From assembly GCF_005406125.1 (NCBI RefSeq), contig NZ_BIXZ01000006.1, forward strand, positions 62,001 through 126,000: 64,000 nt of DNA, read 5' to 3'. Shown one piece after another: positions 26,948 through 35,242 of this stretch (within the stretch, counting starts at the first letter, position 1; every line of letters begins with the position of its first letter). The position numbers and the translations under genes were made by a program. Below the pieces are notes generated by a model that did no database searches, had not been told where the DNA came from, and worked only from the letters and a program-made list of their open reading frames with translations. The stretch is from Haloarcula mannanilytica (lineage in GTDB: Archaea; Halobacteriota; Halobacteria; Halobacteriales; Haloarculaceae).

Positions 26948-27885
26948 TGTCACAGAACCACGCGAAGACGAACGGGACAGGTGCTGAGAATACTAACGGT
27001 GCCGTCGGGGAATCTCCGTCGAACCATTCCGAGGCGTCGCTGACGGGCGAGGACCTTGTCCTGACGTACCCGTCCAGCGACGGCCCGATAATCGACGGCG
27101 AGACGATCACCGCCGAGCCGGGTGCTGTGACCGCTCTGGTCGGTCCGAACGGGTCGGGCAAGAGCACGCTACTGAAGGGCCTCGCCAATCAGCTCACGCC
27201 GGAAGCGGGGTCCGTGCTGTTAGACGGGGAGGACATCCAGACGCTCGGTACCAAAGCAATCGCTCGGAAGCTCGGCCTGCTCTCACAGGAGAGCACATCG
27301 CCAAACAGCATCTCGGTTGAGGACTTGGTGTATCACGGGCGCTACCCGCACCGCGGGTTCTTCGAGAGCGTCACCGAGGAGGACGAAGCCGCCGTCGACC
27401 GGGCGATTGATCTGGCCGGCTGTGGCCACCTCCGTGACCGCGAAGTCGGCAGCCTCAGCGGCGGCCAGAAACAGCTCGCCTGGATCGCGATGGTCCTCGC
27501 ACAGGACACTGACGTACTCCTGCTCGACGAACCGACGACGTTCCTCGACCTCCACCACCAGCTTGAGGTGATGGAGATCATCGAGACGCTCCGCGACGAG
27601 AGCGATATCACCATCGTGGTCGTCCTCCACGACATCGAGCAGGCGGCCCGTCTCGCCGACCAGATGGTCGCGCTCAAAAGCGGCGCAATCCAGGCCCACG
27701 GCACACCCGAGGAAGTCGTGACCGAGCGACTCCTCGCTGATGTTTTCGAAATCGAGGCCGAGGTTTCGGCCACAGCACACGGGCCGCGCATAAACCCGAT
27801 CCGCGCACGTCACGACGGGGACGAACATGACGCCGACGATGACGGAACCGAAACTGACCGTACTGAGGAGGTCGTGGCCGAGTAG
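26947..27885 (+). CDS. FepC/FecE-type ABC ATPase
   Basis: This 312-residue ATPase has Walker A GPNGSGKST (about 65-73), Q-loop LSQEST, signature LSGGQKQ, Walker B LLLDEPTTFLDL and the switch His in VLHDIEQAAR. It is the energising subunit of the FecCD importer. About 30 acidic residues precede the ABC fold and an acidic His/Asp tail follows. It overlaps both neighbours by one base, indicating an operon. Confidence 0.92.
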   Translation: MSQNHAKTNGTGAENTNGAVGESPSNHSEASLTGEDLVLTYPSSDGPIIDGETITAEPGAVTALVGPNGSGKSTLLKGLANQLTPEAGSVLLDGEDIQTLGTKAIARKLGLLSQESTSPNSISVEDLVYHGRYPHRGFFESVTEEDEAAVDRAIDLAGCGHLRDREVGSLSGGQKQLAWIAMVLAQDTDVLLLDEPTTFLDLHHQLEVMEIIETLRDESDITIVVVLHDIEQAARLADQMVALKSGAIQAHGTPEEVVTERLLADVFEIEAEVSATAHGPRINPIRARHDGDEHDADDDGTETDRTEEVVAE

Positions 27886-29834
27886 TGGCTGCACAGGACG
27901 ACCACGAAACTGCGCTCGATGCCTACCGGGAACAGGTCTCTCGCCCATTGCTCCGTCTCTTTCGAGCGTACGCGACGGGCGAGGCCCTCTGGCTACTCCT
28001 CGGGCTGGCGACGAGTGTTCTCGCTTACGGGACCGTACTCGTCACCCCGCTCGTTCTCGGGACCACAATCGACGCTGTGTTCACCGGTGAGAGCGCCTAC
28101 ACGCTACCGCTTGTCCCCGACCCATGGCTGCCCGACACACAGTCCGGGCAGTTCTGGCTCTCGGCGGCGATTGTCGGGACCGCGCTGGGCGGGGGCGCGC
28201 TACTCCAGTGGGTTCGGGGCGTCTCGATGAACTACTTCGCTCACGGGGTGATGTACACCATCCGGACCGACGCCTACGAGAAGATGCAGCGCCTGGACAT
28301 GACCTTCTTCGACAACAAGGAGACCGGCGAGGTAATGTCCATTCTCAACAACGACACCTCGAACCTGGAGGTGCTGTTCGACAACGCCCTGGGCGACAGC
28401 GTCCGTATCGGCGTCATCGTCCTCGGGATTACCGGAGCGTTGCTGTACACGAACTGGCAGCTCGCGCTCGTGACCCTCGGCGTCGTGCCGTTGCTCGTGG
28501 GGTTTACCTGGTGGTTCATCAAGGTCATCGAACCCAAGTACACGCGCCACCGCTCGACGATAGGGGACCTCAACACCCGTATCGAGAACGGCCTGAGCGG
28601 CATCGAACTCGTCAAGACCACGAGCACGGAGGCCTACGAGAACGAGCGGGTCCGCGGTGTTTCACGGGATGTGTTCAACGCACAGATGGCCGTGTTGCGA
28701 CTGAGTTACTTCTACCGGCCGGGAATGGAGTTCATCACCGGGGCGGCGCTGCTGGCGACGTTCGTCATCGGCGGCCTGTGGGTGTTCTCGGGGCCGCCGC
28801 TGTTCTTTTCCGGCCAGCTTACCACCGGTGATTTCGTCGTGTTCATGCTGTTGACCCAGCGGTTGACGGGGCCGATGGCGCAACTGTCGGATATCGTCGA
28901 CTGGTACGAGAACGCCAAGGCCTCGGGCAAACGGATCTGTGGCCTCATGGACGTGCCAGTTCGCATCTCGGATGCGCCCAATCCCGTTTCGCTCGACGCT
29001 GTGACGGGCCGTATCGAATACGACGACGTTACGTTCGCCTACGAGACGGCGTCGGTCGAAAACGATGGGAAGGCCGACTACGACCCGGAGACTGGCGAGC
29101 CAGTGCTTGACGGTGTAGATATCACTGTCGCCCCGGGCGAAACGACCGCAATTGTCGGCCCGACAGGCGCGGGGAAATCGACGGTTGCGAAGCTGCTCCT
29201 CCGCCTCTACGACGTGACCGATGGTGCGGTTCGCGTCGACGGCCACGACGTGCGGGACATTCGCCTGGCGGACCTGCGCTCGTCCATCGGCTATGTCAGC
29301 CAGGATACGTTCCTGTTCGACGGCACGATTGCGGAGAACATCCGGTACGGCCAGTTCGACGCGCCGCGGGAGGACGTGGTGGAAGCAGCGAAAGCCGCCG
29401 AGGCACACGAATTCATCGAGGGGCTGGCTGAGGGATACGACACTCGCGTGGGCGAGCGCGGCGTGATGCTCTCCGGCGGCCAGCGCCAGCGCATCGCTAT
29501 CGCTCGAACAGTGCTGCAGGACCCCGAGATACTGCTGCTGGACGAGGCAACTTCCGCGGTGGACACGGAGACAGAGTACCTGATTCAGCGGTCGCTGGAT
29601 CGACTTGCGGCCGACCGGACGACGCTCGTCATCGCGCACCGCCTGTCGACGGTGAAAGATGCCGACCAGATTGTCGTCCTTGACGACGGTCGTGTCACCG
29701 AGCACGGTACGCACGAGGAACTGCTCTCGACTGACGGACTGTACGCGAACCTCTGGGGGGTTCAGGCCGGCGAAATCGACGCCCTGCCGGACGAGTTCAT
29801 TGCACGGACATCGGACTCAGCGTCTGATGTCTGA
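27885..29834 (+). CDS. exporter-fold ABC transporter (fused permease-ATPase half-transporter)
   Basis: This 649-residue protein has an N-terminal six-helix ABC exporter membrane domain (about 25-345; includes FFDNKETGEVMSILNNDTS) and a C-terminal ATPase with Walker A GPTGAGKST (about 425), signature LSGGQRQR (about 528), LLLDEATSA and IAHRLSTV. It starts with GTG overlapping the previous stop. It should work as a homodimer. In an iron operon it may export a chelator, or import it as the exporter-fold IrtAB and YbtPQ systems do. Confidence 0.88.
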   Translation: MAAQDDHETALDAYREQVSRPLLRLFRAYATGEALWLLLGLATSVLAYGTVLVTPLVLGTTIDAVFTGESAYTLPLVPDPWLPDTQSGQFWLSAAIVGTALGGGALLQWVRGVSMNYFAHGVMYTIRTDAYEKMQRLDMTFFDNKETGEVMSILNNDTSNLEVLFDNALGDSVRIGVIVLGITGALLYTNWQLALVTLGVVPLLVGFTWWFIKVIEPKYTRHRSTIGDLNTRIENGLSGIELVKTTSTEAYENERVRGVSRDVFNAQMAVLRLSYFYRPGMEFITGAALLATFVIGGLWVFSGPPLFFSGQLTTGDFVVFMLLTQRLTGPMAQLSDIVDWYENAKASGKRICGLMDVPVRISDAPNPVSLDAVTGRIEYDDVTFAYETASVENDGKADYDPETGEPVLDGVDITVAPGETTAIVGPTGAGKSTVAKLLLRLYDVTDGAVRVDGHDVRDIRLADLRSSIGYVSQDTFLFDGTIAENIRYGQFDAPREDVVEAAKAAEAHEFIEGLAEGYDTRVGERGVMLSGGQRQRIAIARTVLQDPEILLLDEATSAVDTETEYLIQRSLDRLAADRTTLVIAHRLSTVKDADQIVVLDDGRVTEHGTHEELLSTDGLYANLWGVQAGEIDALPDEFIARTSDSASDV

Positions 29835-29870
29835 CCTTCCCAGATACAGAACCGGAACATCTATATAATT

Positions 29871-29886
29871 TTTAGGCTAGCCTAAT
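29871..29886. promoter_or_regulatory. DtxR/IdeR-like palindromic operator (iron locus, site 2)
   Basis: TTAGGCTAGCCTAA (29872-29885) is a perfect 14-bp palindrome. It follows a TATA box (CTATATAA at 29861-29868) and ends 4 bp before the ATG of the first binding-protein gene, the same layout as site 1. One iron-dependent repressor should therefore control both transcription units. Confidence 0.8.
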
Positions 29887-29889
29887 TCT

Positions 29890-31089
29890 ATGGCAGACGA
29901 CGCCACTGAAACCGAGACGCCGACGCGCAGAGAGTACGTCAAATACGGTGGCACCGTCCTTGGCGCGGGCTTGCTGGCCGGCTGTACTGGCGACACAGAG
30001 GGCGAGACCGGCTCTACGACGACTGAAACGAAGACGGCCACCGTAGACGACTCCTACGCCGTCACGATGGCCCCGATGGGCGAGGTGTCTTTCGACGGGG
30101 TGCCCGAGGACGCGGTGATTTTCGACGATGTCTGGGCGGACCATCTGGTCGCGCTCGGACAGCAAGACCGCATCACTGCGCTGGGGCGGCCGGACGGCTA
30201 CTTCACGGGCTTTTATGACGAACTCCCCGGGGTTGAATTCGACACCAGCGGCCTCCAGGCGCTGTGGAGCGACGGCCTTCCGAAGGAACTGTTCTACGAA
30301 CTGGACGCCGACATCCACCATCTGGACCCCTGTCGCTGGCTCTCGTTCGACTCCGGCTGGTCCCAGGCGGATTTCGACGAGGTAGCGGACAACGTCGGCC
30401 CGTTCTTCGCGAACCGGTTCAGCCGTGCCCATAGCGACCCACCTGAGGGCCGCTGTCGGGACTCGTATCAGTTCTACACGCTGTGGGAACTGGCCGAGAC
30501 GTTCAGCCAGGTGTATCAGGTGGCGAACCGCGGCGCGAAGCTCCGGGCGGTCCGCGACGAGATGGTCGAGTCGATTACCGAGCAGTTGCCACCGGTATCT
30601 GAGCGCCCCACTGTCGCCCTCGTCGTCTACAATAGCGAGTCGGAGACGTTCGGCACCTACCAGATCAACGGGCCGGGCTTCGCGAAGGCTCATTACCGCC
30701 CGCTTGAGCCGACGGGGGCTTTCGCTGAGAGCGACAAGACGTACGCCAACTCCTACAGCGACGTTGACCTCGAAGAGATGCTGGAGGTCGACCCTGACGT
30801 AATCATCCACCACTGGGACATCGAACCCTCCGACCGGTTCGAGGCGCTGCTGGCGCTGGAAGACCACCCGGTCGGCAAGGAACTCACCGCTATCGACACC
30901 GACCGGGTGTACGTCGGCGGCACGCCGATGCAGGGGCCGATATTCAACCTCTTCCAGCTGGAGAACGCGGCCAAACAGATTTATCCCGAGGCGTTCGGTC
31001 AATTCCGCGGCGTCGGCAAAACGCCCGAAGACGAGCAGCTGTTCGACCGTCAGCGCGTGGCAGACATCATCAACGGGGTGGCCGAATGA
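29890..31089 (+). CDS. iron-type ABC substrate-binding lipoprotein 1
   Basis: This 399-residue protein has a Tat lipoprotein signal (TPTRREYVKYGG, lipobox ending in LLAGC) and a FecB/BtuF-type binding fold. The mature part starts with the family block VTMAPMGEVSFDGVPED and ends with EQLFDRQRVADIINGVAE. It is the first of four overlapping paralogues transcribed from the second iron-box promoter. It would hand its ligand to the FecCD permease. Ligand not known; an iron chelate is inferred from the operator and transporter class. Confidence 0.9.
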   Translation: MADDATETETPTRREYVKYGGTVLGAGLLAGCTGDTEGETGSTTTETKTATVDDSYAVTMAPMGEVSFDGVPEDAVIFDDVWADHLVALGQQDRITALGRPDGYFTGFYDELPGVEFDTSGLQALWSDGLPKELFYELDADIHHLDPCRWLSFDSGWSQADFDEVADNVGPFFANRFSRAHSDPPEGRCRDSYQFYTLWELAETFSQVYQVANRGAKLRAVRDEMVESITEQLPPVSERPTVALVVYNSESETFGTYQINGPGFAKAHYRPLEPTGAFAESDKTYANSYSDVDLEEMLEVDPDVIIHHWDIEPSDRFEALLALEDHPVGKELTAIDTDRVYVGGTPMQGPIFNLFQLENAAKQIYPEAFGQFRGVGKTPEDEQLFDRQRVADIINGVAE

Positions 31090-32327
31090 GCGACAACACG
31101 TCACCGACGCGCAGGGAGGTATTGCGGTACGGCGGGGCGGCCGGAGTGGTCGGCCTCCTCGCGGGATGTTCCGGCGGCGGGTCCGGGTCCGCGACTAATG
31201 CGGACACGCAAACAGCAGGCGATGGGGACGCTACCGATGGCACGGCGACCGACACGGACGCAGCTAGCGATACGTCGGCTGCGGAGTCGTACTCCGTGTC
31301 GATGTCGCCGATGGGGGAGGTGACGTTCGAATCGCCCCCCGAGACCGTCTTCACGCGGCTTACACACCACGCCGACATGGCGTTCGCCCTGGGTCGCGGG
31401 GACACCGTCACTGCGATGCACGCCCCGGACTACTACAGCGGCCTGTGGAACCAGTTCGTCGAACGGCTGCCGGACGTGTCGCTGGACTGGACCGGGCTGT
31501 ACTCCTCGTGGGAACCGAGCAAGGAGAAACTGTACGAACTGGACAACGATGTCCACCTCGCTGACCCGGCCTGGATAGCCGGACAGGAAAACTGGGACCG
31601 GGAGGACTTCGAGGAAATCGCTACCAACGTCTCGCCATGGTTCGGCAACTCGCTGAGTGACCGCCACGCCGAACCCGCTCCAGGCTGGCAGGAGGGGTAC
31701 CAGTACTACACTCTCTGGGAGCAGTTCGAACTCGTGGCCGAGGCGTTCCAGGAGCAGGCCCGGTACGAGGCGCTCGCGGCCATCCACGACGAGATGCGTT
31801 CGACCATCGATGCGAATTTGCCGCCAGAGTCGGAGCGTCCGTCGGCGGTGATGCTCGCCGCGGCTGATATCGAGGAAATCTACGCGTACACGCTGGACAA
31901 CCCCGGGTTCCTGACCGCACACACCCGTCCGTTCGGCGCTCGTGACGCCTTCGAGGGGTCGATTGAGACGAACACCGTGGTCGATTTCGAGGCGCTGCTT
32001 GAGGCGGACCCGGACGTAATCCTGTACCTCGGCGGGTTTGAGCCGAACACGAGTCTCCCGGGGCGTCGGGAGGCGTTCAAATCCGATCCAGTCGGCTCAG
32101 AAATCACGGCGGTACAGAACGACCGCTTCTACCCGCAGGGAGCGAGATATCAGGGACCGATTCTGCATCTCTTCCAGTTGGAGATGACTGCAAAGCAGCT
32201 GTACCCAGAGCAGTTCGGCGAGTGGCCGACCTACACCGAAGGTCCGTATCCCGAAATCCCTGCCGAGGAACAGCTCTTCGACCGCCAGCGAGTGGCAGAC
32301 ATCATCAACGGAGAATTCGAAGCATGA
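31086..32327 (+). CDS. iron-type ABC substrate-binding lipoprotein 2
   Basis: This 413-residue paralogue has signal SPTRREVLRYGG, lipobox Cys in LLAGCSGG, an acidic Thr/Asp linker, the block VSMSPMGEVTFESPPE and C-terminal EEQLFDRQRVADIINGEF. Its start overlaps the preceding stop by four bases (ATGA). Ligand-facing loops differ clearly from copy 1 (for example YLGGFEPNTSLPGRREAF), suggesting another ligand. Confidence 0.9.
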   Translation: MSDNTSPTRREVLRYGGAAGVVGLLAGCSGGGSGSATNADTQTAGDGDATDGTATDTDAASDTSAAESYSVSMSPMGEVTFESPPETVFTRLTHHADMAFALGRGDTVTAMHAPDYYSGLWNQFVERLPDVSLDWTGLYSSWEPSKEKLYELDNDVHLADPAWIAGQENWDREDFEEIATNVSPWFGNSLSDRHAEPAPGWQEGYQYYTLWEQFELVAEAFQEQARYEALAAIHDEMRSTIDANLPPESERPSAVMLAAADIEEIYAYTLDNPGFLTAHTRPFGARDAFEGSIETNTVVDFEALLEADPDVILYLGGFEPNTSLPGRREAFKSDPVGSEITAVQNDRFYPQGARYQGPILHLFQLEMTAKQLYPEQFGEWPTYTEGPYPEIPAEEQLFDRQRVADIINGEFEA

Positions 32328-33550
32328 GCGACAACGACAGGACAGCAGACGCGCGGACACGCAGAGCCTATCTAAAATACGGCGGTGCAGTCATCAGTGG
32401 TGGGTTGCTCGCCGGCTGTACCGGCGGTGCTGACTCACAGTCGACACCGGCAACGACGGACAGCGACACACCAACTGCCACTGACACACCCGATGCGACG
32501 CCGACACCGACTGAATCGGAGCCCTACACGGTCACAATGGAGCCGATGGGCGAGGTAACCTTCGAGTCAGTCCCGGAGCGGTGGATGGCCTACTTCAGCA
32601 CCTACGGGGACATGGCCATCGCGCTGGGACAACTCGACGGCCTTACGGGGCTAATCTACACCGAGAACTGGCCGCTGGCGTTTTTCGACGCCATCCCGGA
32701 TGTCGATGTATCGTTCGACGATATCCCACAACTGATGGGCGAAGGTGGCATCGATAAGGAAGCCTTCTACGAGATGGACAGTGATGTCCACCTGTTCGAC
32801 CCGAACTTCGTTCAGGTGCTTGATGACACCTGGACCGACGCGGACTTCACGGAAATCGAGACCAATATCGGTCCGATAATCGGGAACAGCATCCGGCGAC
32901 GGACCGACGACTGGCACGACTACCGGTACTACTCGCTGTACGAGGCGTTCGAACTAATCGCCGACGTGTTTCAGGAGCGCGAGCGGTACGAGGCCGTTGT
33001 CGACCTGCATAATTCGCTGCTATCGGAAATCGATGCAGGGCTCCCGCCCGAAGACGACCGGCCGACGGTCGGTCTGCTCTCGGTCAACTCCGACTTCGAG
33101 GGCGGGTCGTTCTACGCCTACCCCGTCCACGACGGGAACGGGCACAAGCAGTACCGCGACCTGGGGATGCGCGGCGCGTTCGACGATGTTATCGACGGGA
33201 GCTACGCCGAGTGGGACTACGAGCAACTCCTCGACGTGGACCCCGACATTCTGTTGTTCCAGTATGGCTTCTCGCACGTCTCGGCCGCGGAGTTCGAGGA
33301 TCGGATGGCGGCGATGCGCGAGGACCCCATCGGTCAGCAACTCTCGGCGGTACAGAACGACCGACTTTACCGCGGCGGGACCTCCTACCAGGGGCCGATA
33401 ATCAACCTCTTCCAGACGGAAATCGCCGCCAAACAGTTCTATCCGGAGGCATTCGGCGAGTGGCGCGGTCTCGGTGACATCCCGGCCGACGAACAGCTGG
33501 TCGACCGACAACGGCTAGCTGATATCATCAACGGGGTGTTCGACCAGTGA
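32324..33550 (+). CDS. iron-type ABC substrate-binding lipoprotein 3
   Basis: This 408-residue paralogue has signal ARTRRAYLKYGG, lipobox LLAGCTGG, a long Thr/Pro/Asp linker, VTMEPMGEVTFESVPERW and the C-terminal DEQLVDRQRLADIINGVF block. The start ATG at 32324 overlaps the previous stop (ATGA); the longer in-frame start inside the previous gene is rejected because the signal peptide would be buried. Confidence 0.9.
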   Translation: MSDNDRTADARTRRAYLKYGGAVISGGLLAGCTGGADSQSTPATTDSDTPTATDTPDATPTPTESEPYTVTMEPMGEVTFESVPERWMAYFSTYGDMAIALGQLDGLTGLIYTENWPLAFFDAIPDVDVSFDDIPQLMGEGGIDKEAFYEMDSDVHLFDPNFVQVLDDTWTDADFTEIETNIGPIIGNSIRRRTDDWHDYRYYSLYEAFELIADVFQERERYEAVVDLHNSLLSEIDAGLPPEDDRPTVGLLSVNSDFEGGSFYAYPVHDGNGHKQYRDLGMRGAFDDVIDGSYAEWDYEQLLDVDPDILLFQYGFSHVSAAEFEDRMAAMREDPIGQQLSAVQNDRLYRGGTSYQGPIINLFQTEIAAKQFYPEAFGEWRGLGDIPADEQLVDRQRLADIINGVFDQ

Positions 33551-34791
33551 GCGACGATACGCCGATTCGACGGGAGACGCCCACCCGACGGGAGACGCCC
33601 ACCCGACGGGAGACGATCAAATACGGCGGCGCAGTTCTCGGCGGAGGACTGCTGGCTGGCTGTTCCGGCGGGGGTGGCGACGCCGAGACCGCTACAGCAA
33701 CTGCGACTCCGTCTGAAACCGACGGTACTGACGCTGCCACATCGGAGAGCTACGAGGCGTGTATCGAACCCGTCGGCTGTCAGACCTTCGAGTCAGTCCC
33801 GGAGACGTACATCGTCAACAACGGCGAGTGGGCAGACATGGCATTTGCACTTGGCCAGCGCAACGGATTCCTGACGGCGGCGAACATGATTCCGGGCTTT
33901 CTCTTCGAGCCGTTCGGCCTTGATGTTCCGTCGGAATCTGAGACGACCTCGCTCTCGGCGACGAACTGGGACAAGGAGCGCTTCTACGAACTCGAACCGG
34001 ATGTCATCCTCATGGACCCGAACTACATGCATCGTACCGGGTGGGACGACTCCTGGGACAAGGCCGACACCGACGAGATTCGTGAGAACGTCGCCCCCTT
34101 CTTCGGAAACAATATTCTCCGCCGCAGGGAGTGGCACGACTACACGCTGTACTCGCTGTATGATGCCTTCGAACGACTGGCTGAACTGTTTCAAGAACGG
34201 GATCGTTACGAAGCCCTGGCGGCGGTCCACGAAAACGTACAGAACACTGTCCAGTCTCGCCTCCCATCGGAGGACGACCGGCCGGACATCGGACTGATTA
34301 ACAGTGCCTCGAACCCTGCCGAGGGAACGTTCTATCCAATGAACACCCAAGTCGAAGGCGTCGAAATGAAACCATACAGAGACCTCGGCATCGGCAGTGC
34401 GTTTCCTGACAATATGGTCGAAGCTGGCACCATAGATTACGAGCAACTCCTCGACGTGGACCCCGAGATACTCGTCGTCCACTGGGGAATCGGAACGACC
34501 GGTGACCAGGAAACGTTCTCTCCGACAGCGTTCCGCGAGCAGTACATTGAACCGATGCAGGCGGACTCGGTCGGGGCAGAACTCTCAGCGGTCCAAAACG
34601 GCAACGTGTACCCCGGGGCGTTTGGGTCCCAGGGGCCGCTGGTGAACCTGCTTCAGACGGAGATGGTCTCTCAGCAACTCTATCCGAATGAATTCGGTGC
34701 TTTCGAACCGCAGCAGTTCCCGGACGTTCCCGAAGAGAAGCAACTGTTCGACCGACAACGGGTTATCGACATTGTAGACGGCGATATTTGA
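33547..34791 (+). CDS. iron-type ABC substrate-binding lipoprotein 4, with triplicated twin-arginine motif
   Basis: This 414-residue paralogue is the most divergent: the family block reads CIEPVGCQTFESVPE, with two extra Cys. It starts with GTG overlapping the previous stop. The signal contains RRET three times (residues 8-23) before IKYGG and the lipobox Cys at 39. The C-terminus keeps EKQLFDRQRVIDIVDGDI. It ends the second iron-box operon. Confidence 0.88.
   Translation: MSDDTPIRRETPTRRETPTRRETIKYGGAVLGGGLLAGCSGGGGDAETATATATPSETDGTDAATSESYEACIEPVGCQTFESVPETYIVNNGEWADMAFALGQRNGFLTAANMIPGFLFEPFGLDVPSESETTSLSATNWDKERFYELEPDVILMDPNYMHRTGWDDSWDKADTDEIRENVAPFFGNNILRRREWHDYTLYSLYDAFERLAELFQERDRYEALAAVHENVQNTVQSRLPSEDDRPDIGLINSASNPAEGTFYPMNTQVEGVEMKPYRDLGIGSAFPDNMVEAGTIDYEQLLDVDPEILVVHWGIGTTGDQETFSPTAFREQYIEPMQADSVGAELSAVQNGNVYPGAFGSQGPLVNLLQTEMVSQQLYPNEFGAFEPQQFPDVPEEKQLFDRQRVIDIVDGDI
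33568..33615 (+). repeat. 18-bp tandem repeat encoding RRETPT
   Basis: CGACGGGAGACGCCCACC occurs twice in tandem (33568-33585, 33586-33603), followed by a 12-bp third partial copy. It stays in frame and multiplies the twin-arginine motif of the Tat signal. Confidence 0.9.
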
Positions 34792-34842
34792 CTCACCGAG
34801 GCCCCGTCGTTTGAAACAGATTCAGATATGAAGATTTGACAC

Positions 34843-34847
34843 TTTTT
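34843..34847 (+). terminator. oligo-T terminator of the binding-protein operon
   Basis: A TTTTT run occurs 52 bp after the last stop in an AT-rich gap. It is the first T-tract after the operon. Confidence 0.3.
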
Positions 34848-34940
34848 ACCCCATAACATAAACGAATATCTTACTACTGGAGATATTGATGGTAGTGTAT
34901 GTGGAATATAAGGGTATACTGGGTTGTTTGTCCAGAAGAA

Positions 34941-34948
34941 TTTTATAG
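34941..34948 (+). promoter_or_regulatory. TATA box of the mini zinc-ribbon gene
   Basis: TTTTATAG ends 22 bp before the ATG at 34970, canonical spacing for a leaderless transcript. Confidence 0.55.
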
Positions 34949-34969
34949 TACCATGTCATCTATTCACAC

Positions 34970-35107
34970 ATGTTAGTTCACGAAGGCAACACGCACTCAC
35001 ACGCCGCCGGCGCCGACCGATACTGCCGTCACTGCAACGATGTGGCGTTAGCGTACGACCCGACTACCGAACGGCCACGCTGTCGTTCCTGCGGGAAGTT
35101 AGGCTAG
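34970..35107 (+). CDS. 45-residue zinc-ribbon mini-protein
   Basis: A short frame encodes MLVHEGNTHSHAAGAD, then CRHC and CRSC knuckles 15 residues apart, ending GKLG. The two CxxC pairs and a well-placed TATA box make it a convincing small zinc protein. The N-terminus has three His. Its place directly after the iron operon may be chance; a nucleic-acid or protein-contact role is usual for such proteins. Confidence 0.65.
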   Translation: MLVHEGNTHSHAAGADRYCRHCNDVALAYDPTTERPRCRSCGKLG

Positions 35108-35242
35108 TCGTATTTTTCAGGCCTTCACTGTGCGGTACTGGATGATTAAAACACCTCTCATACCCGAACCGTCACATATCAGTCGAGAACTGTCCAGCGA
35201 GTTGTACCGTGGGTTGAGTGACTGCCGCCTGAGTCGGACCGG

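Noticed and set aside
29872-31104. Long minus-strand frame opposite the first binding-protein gene
   Set aside because: It is the antisense of a clear lipoprotein gene; high GC creates long shadow frames here and at 6695-7648, 28662-29714, 39679-40884 and 42237-43151.
35097-35110. GTTAGGCTAGTCG as a third iron box
   Set aside because: Only the left arm matches; it is the coding end (KLG stop) of the mini zinc-ribbon gene, with no promoter after it.
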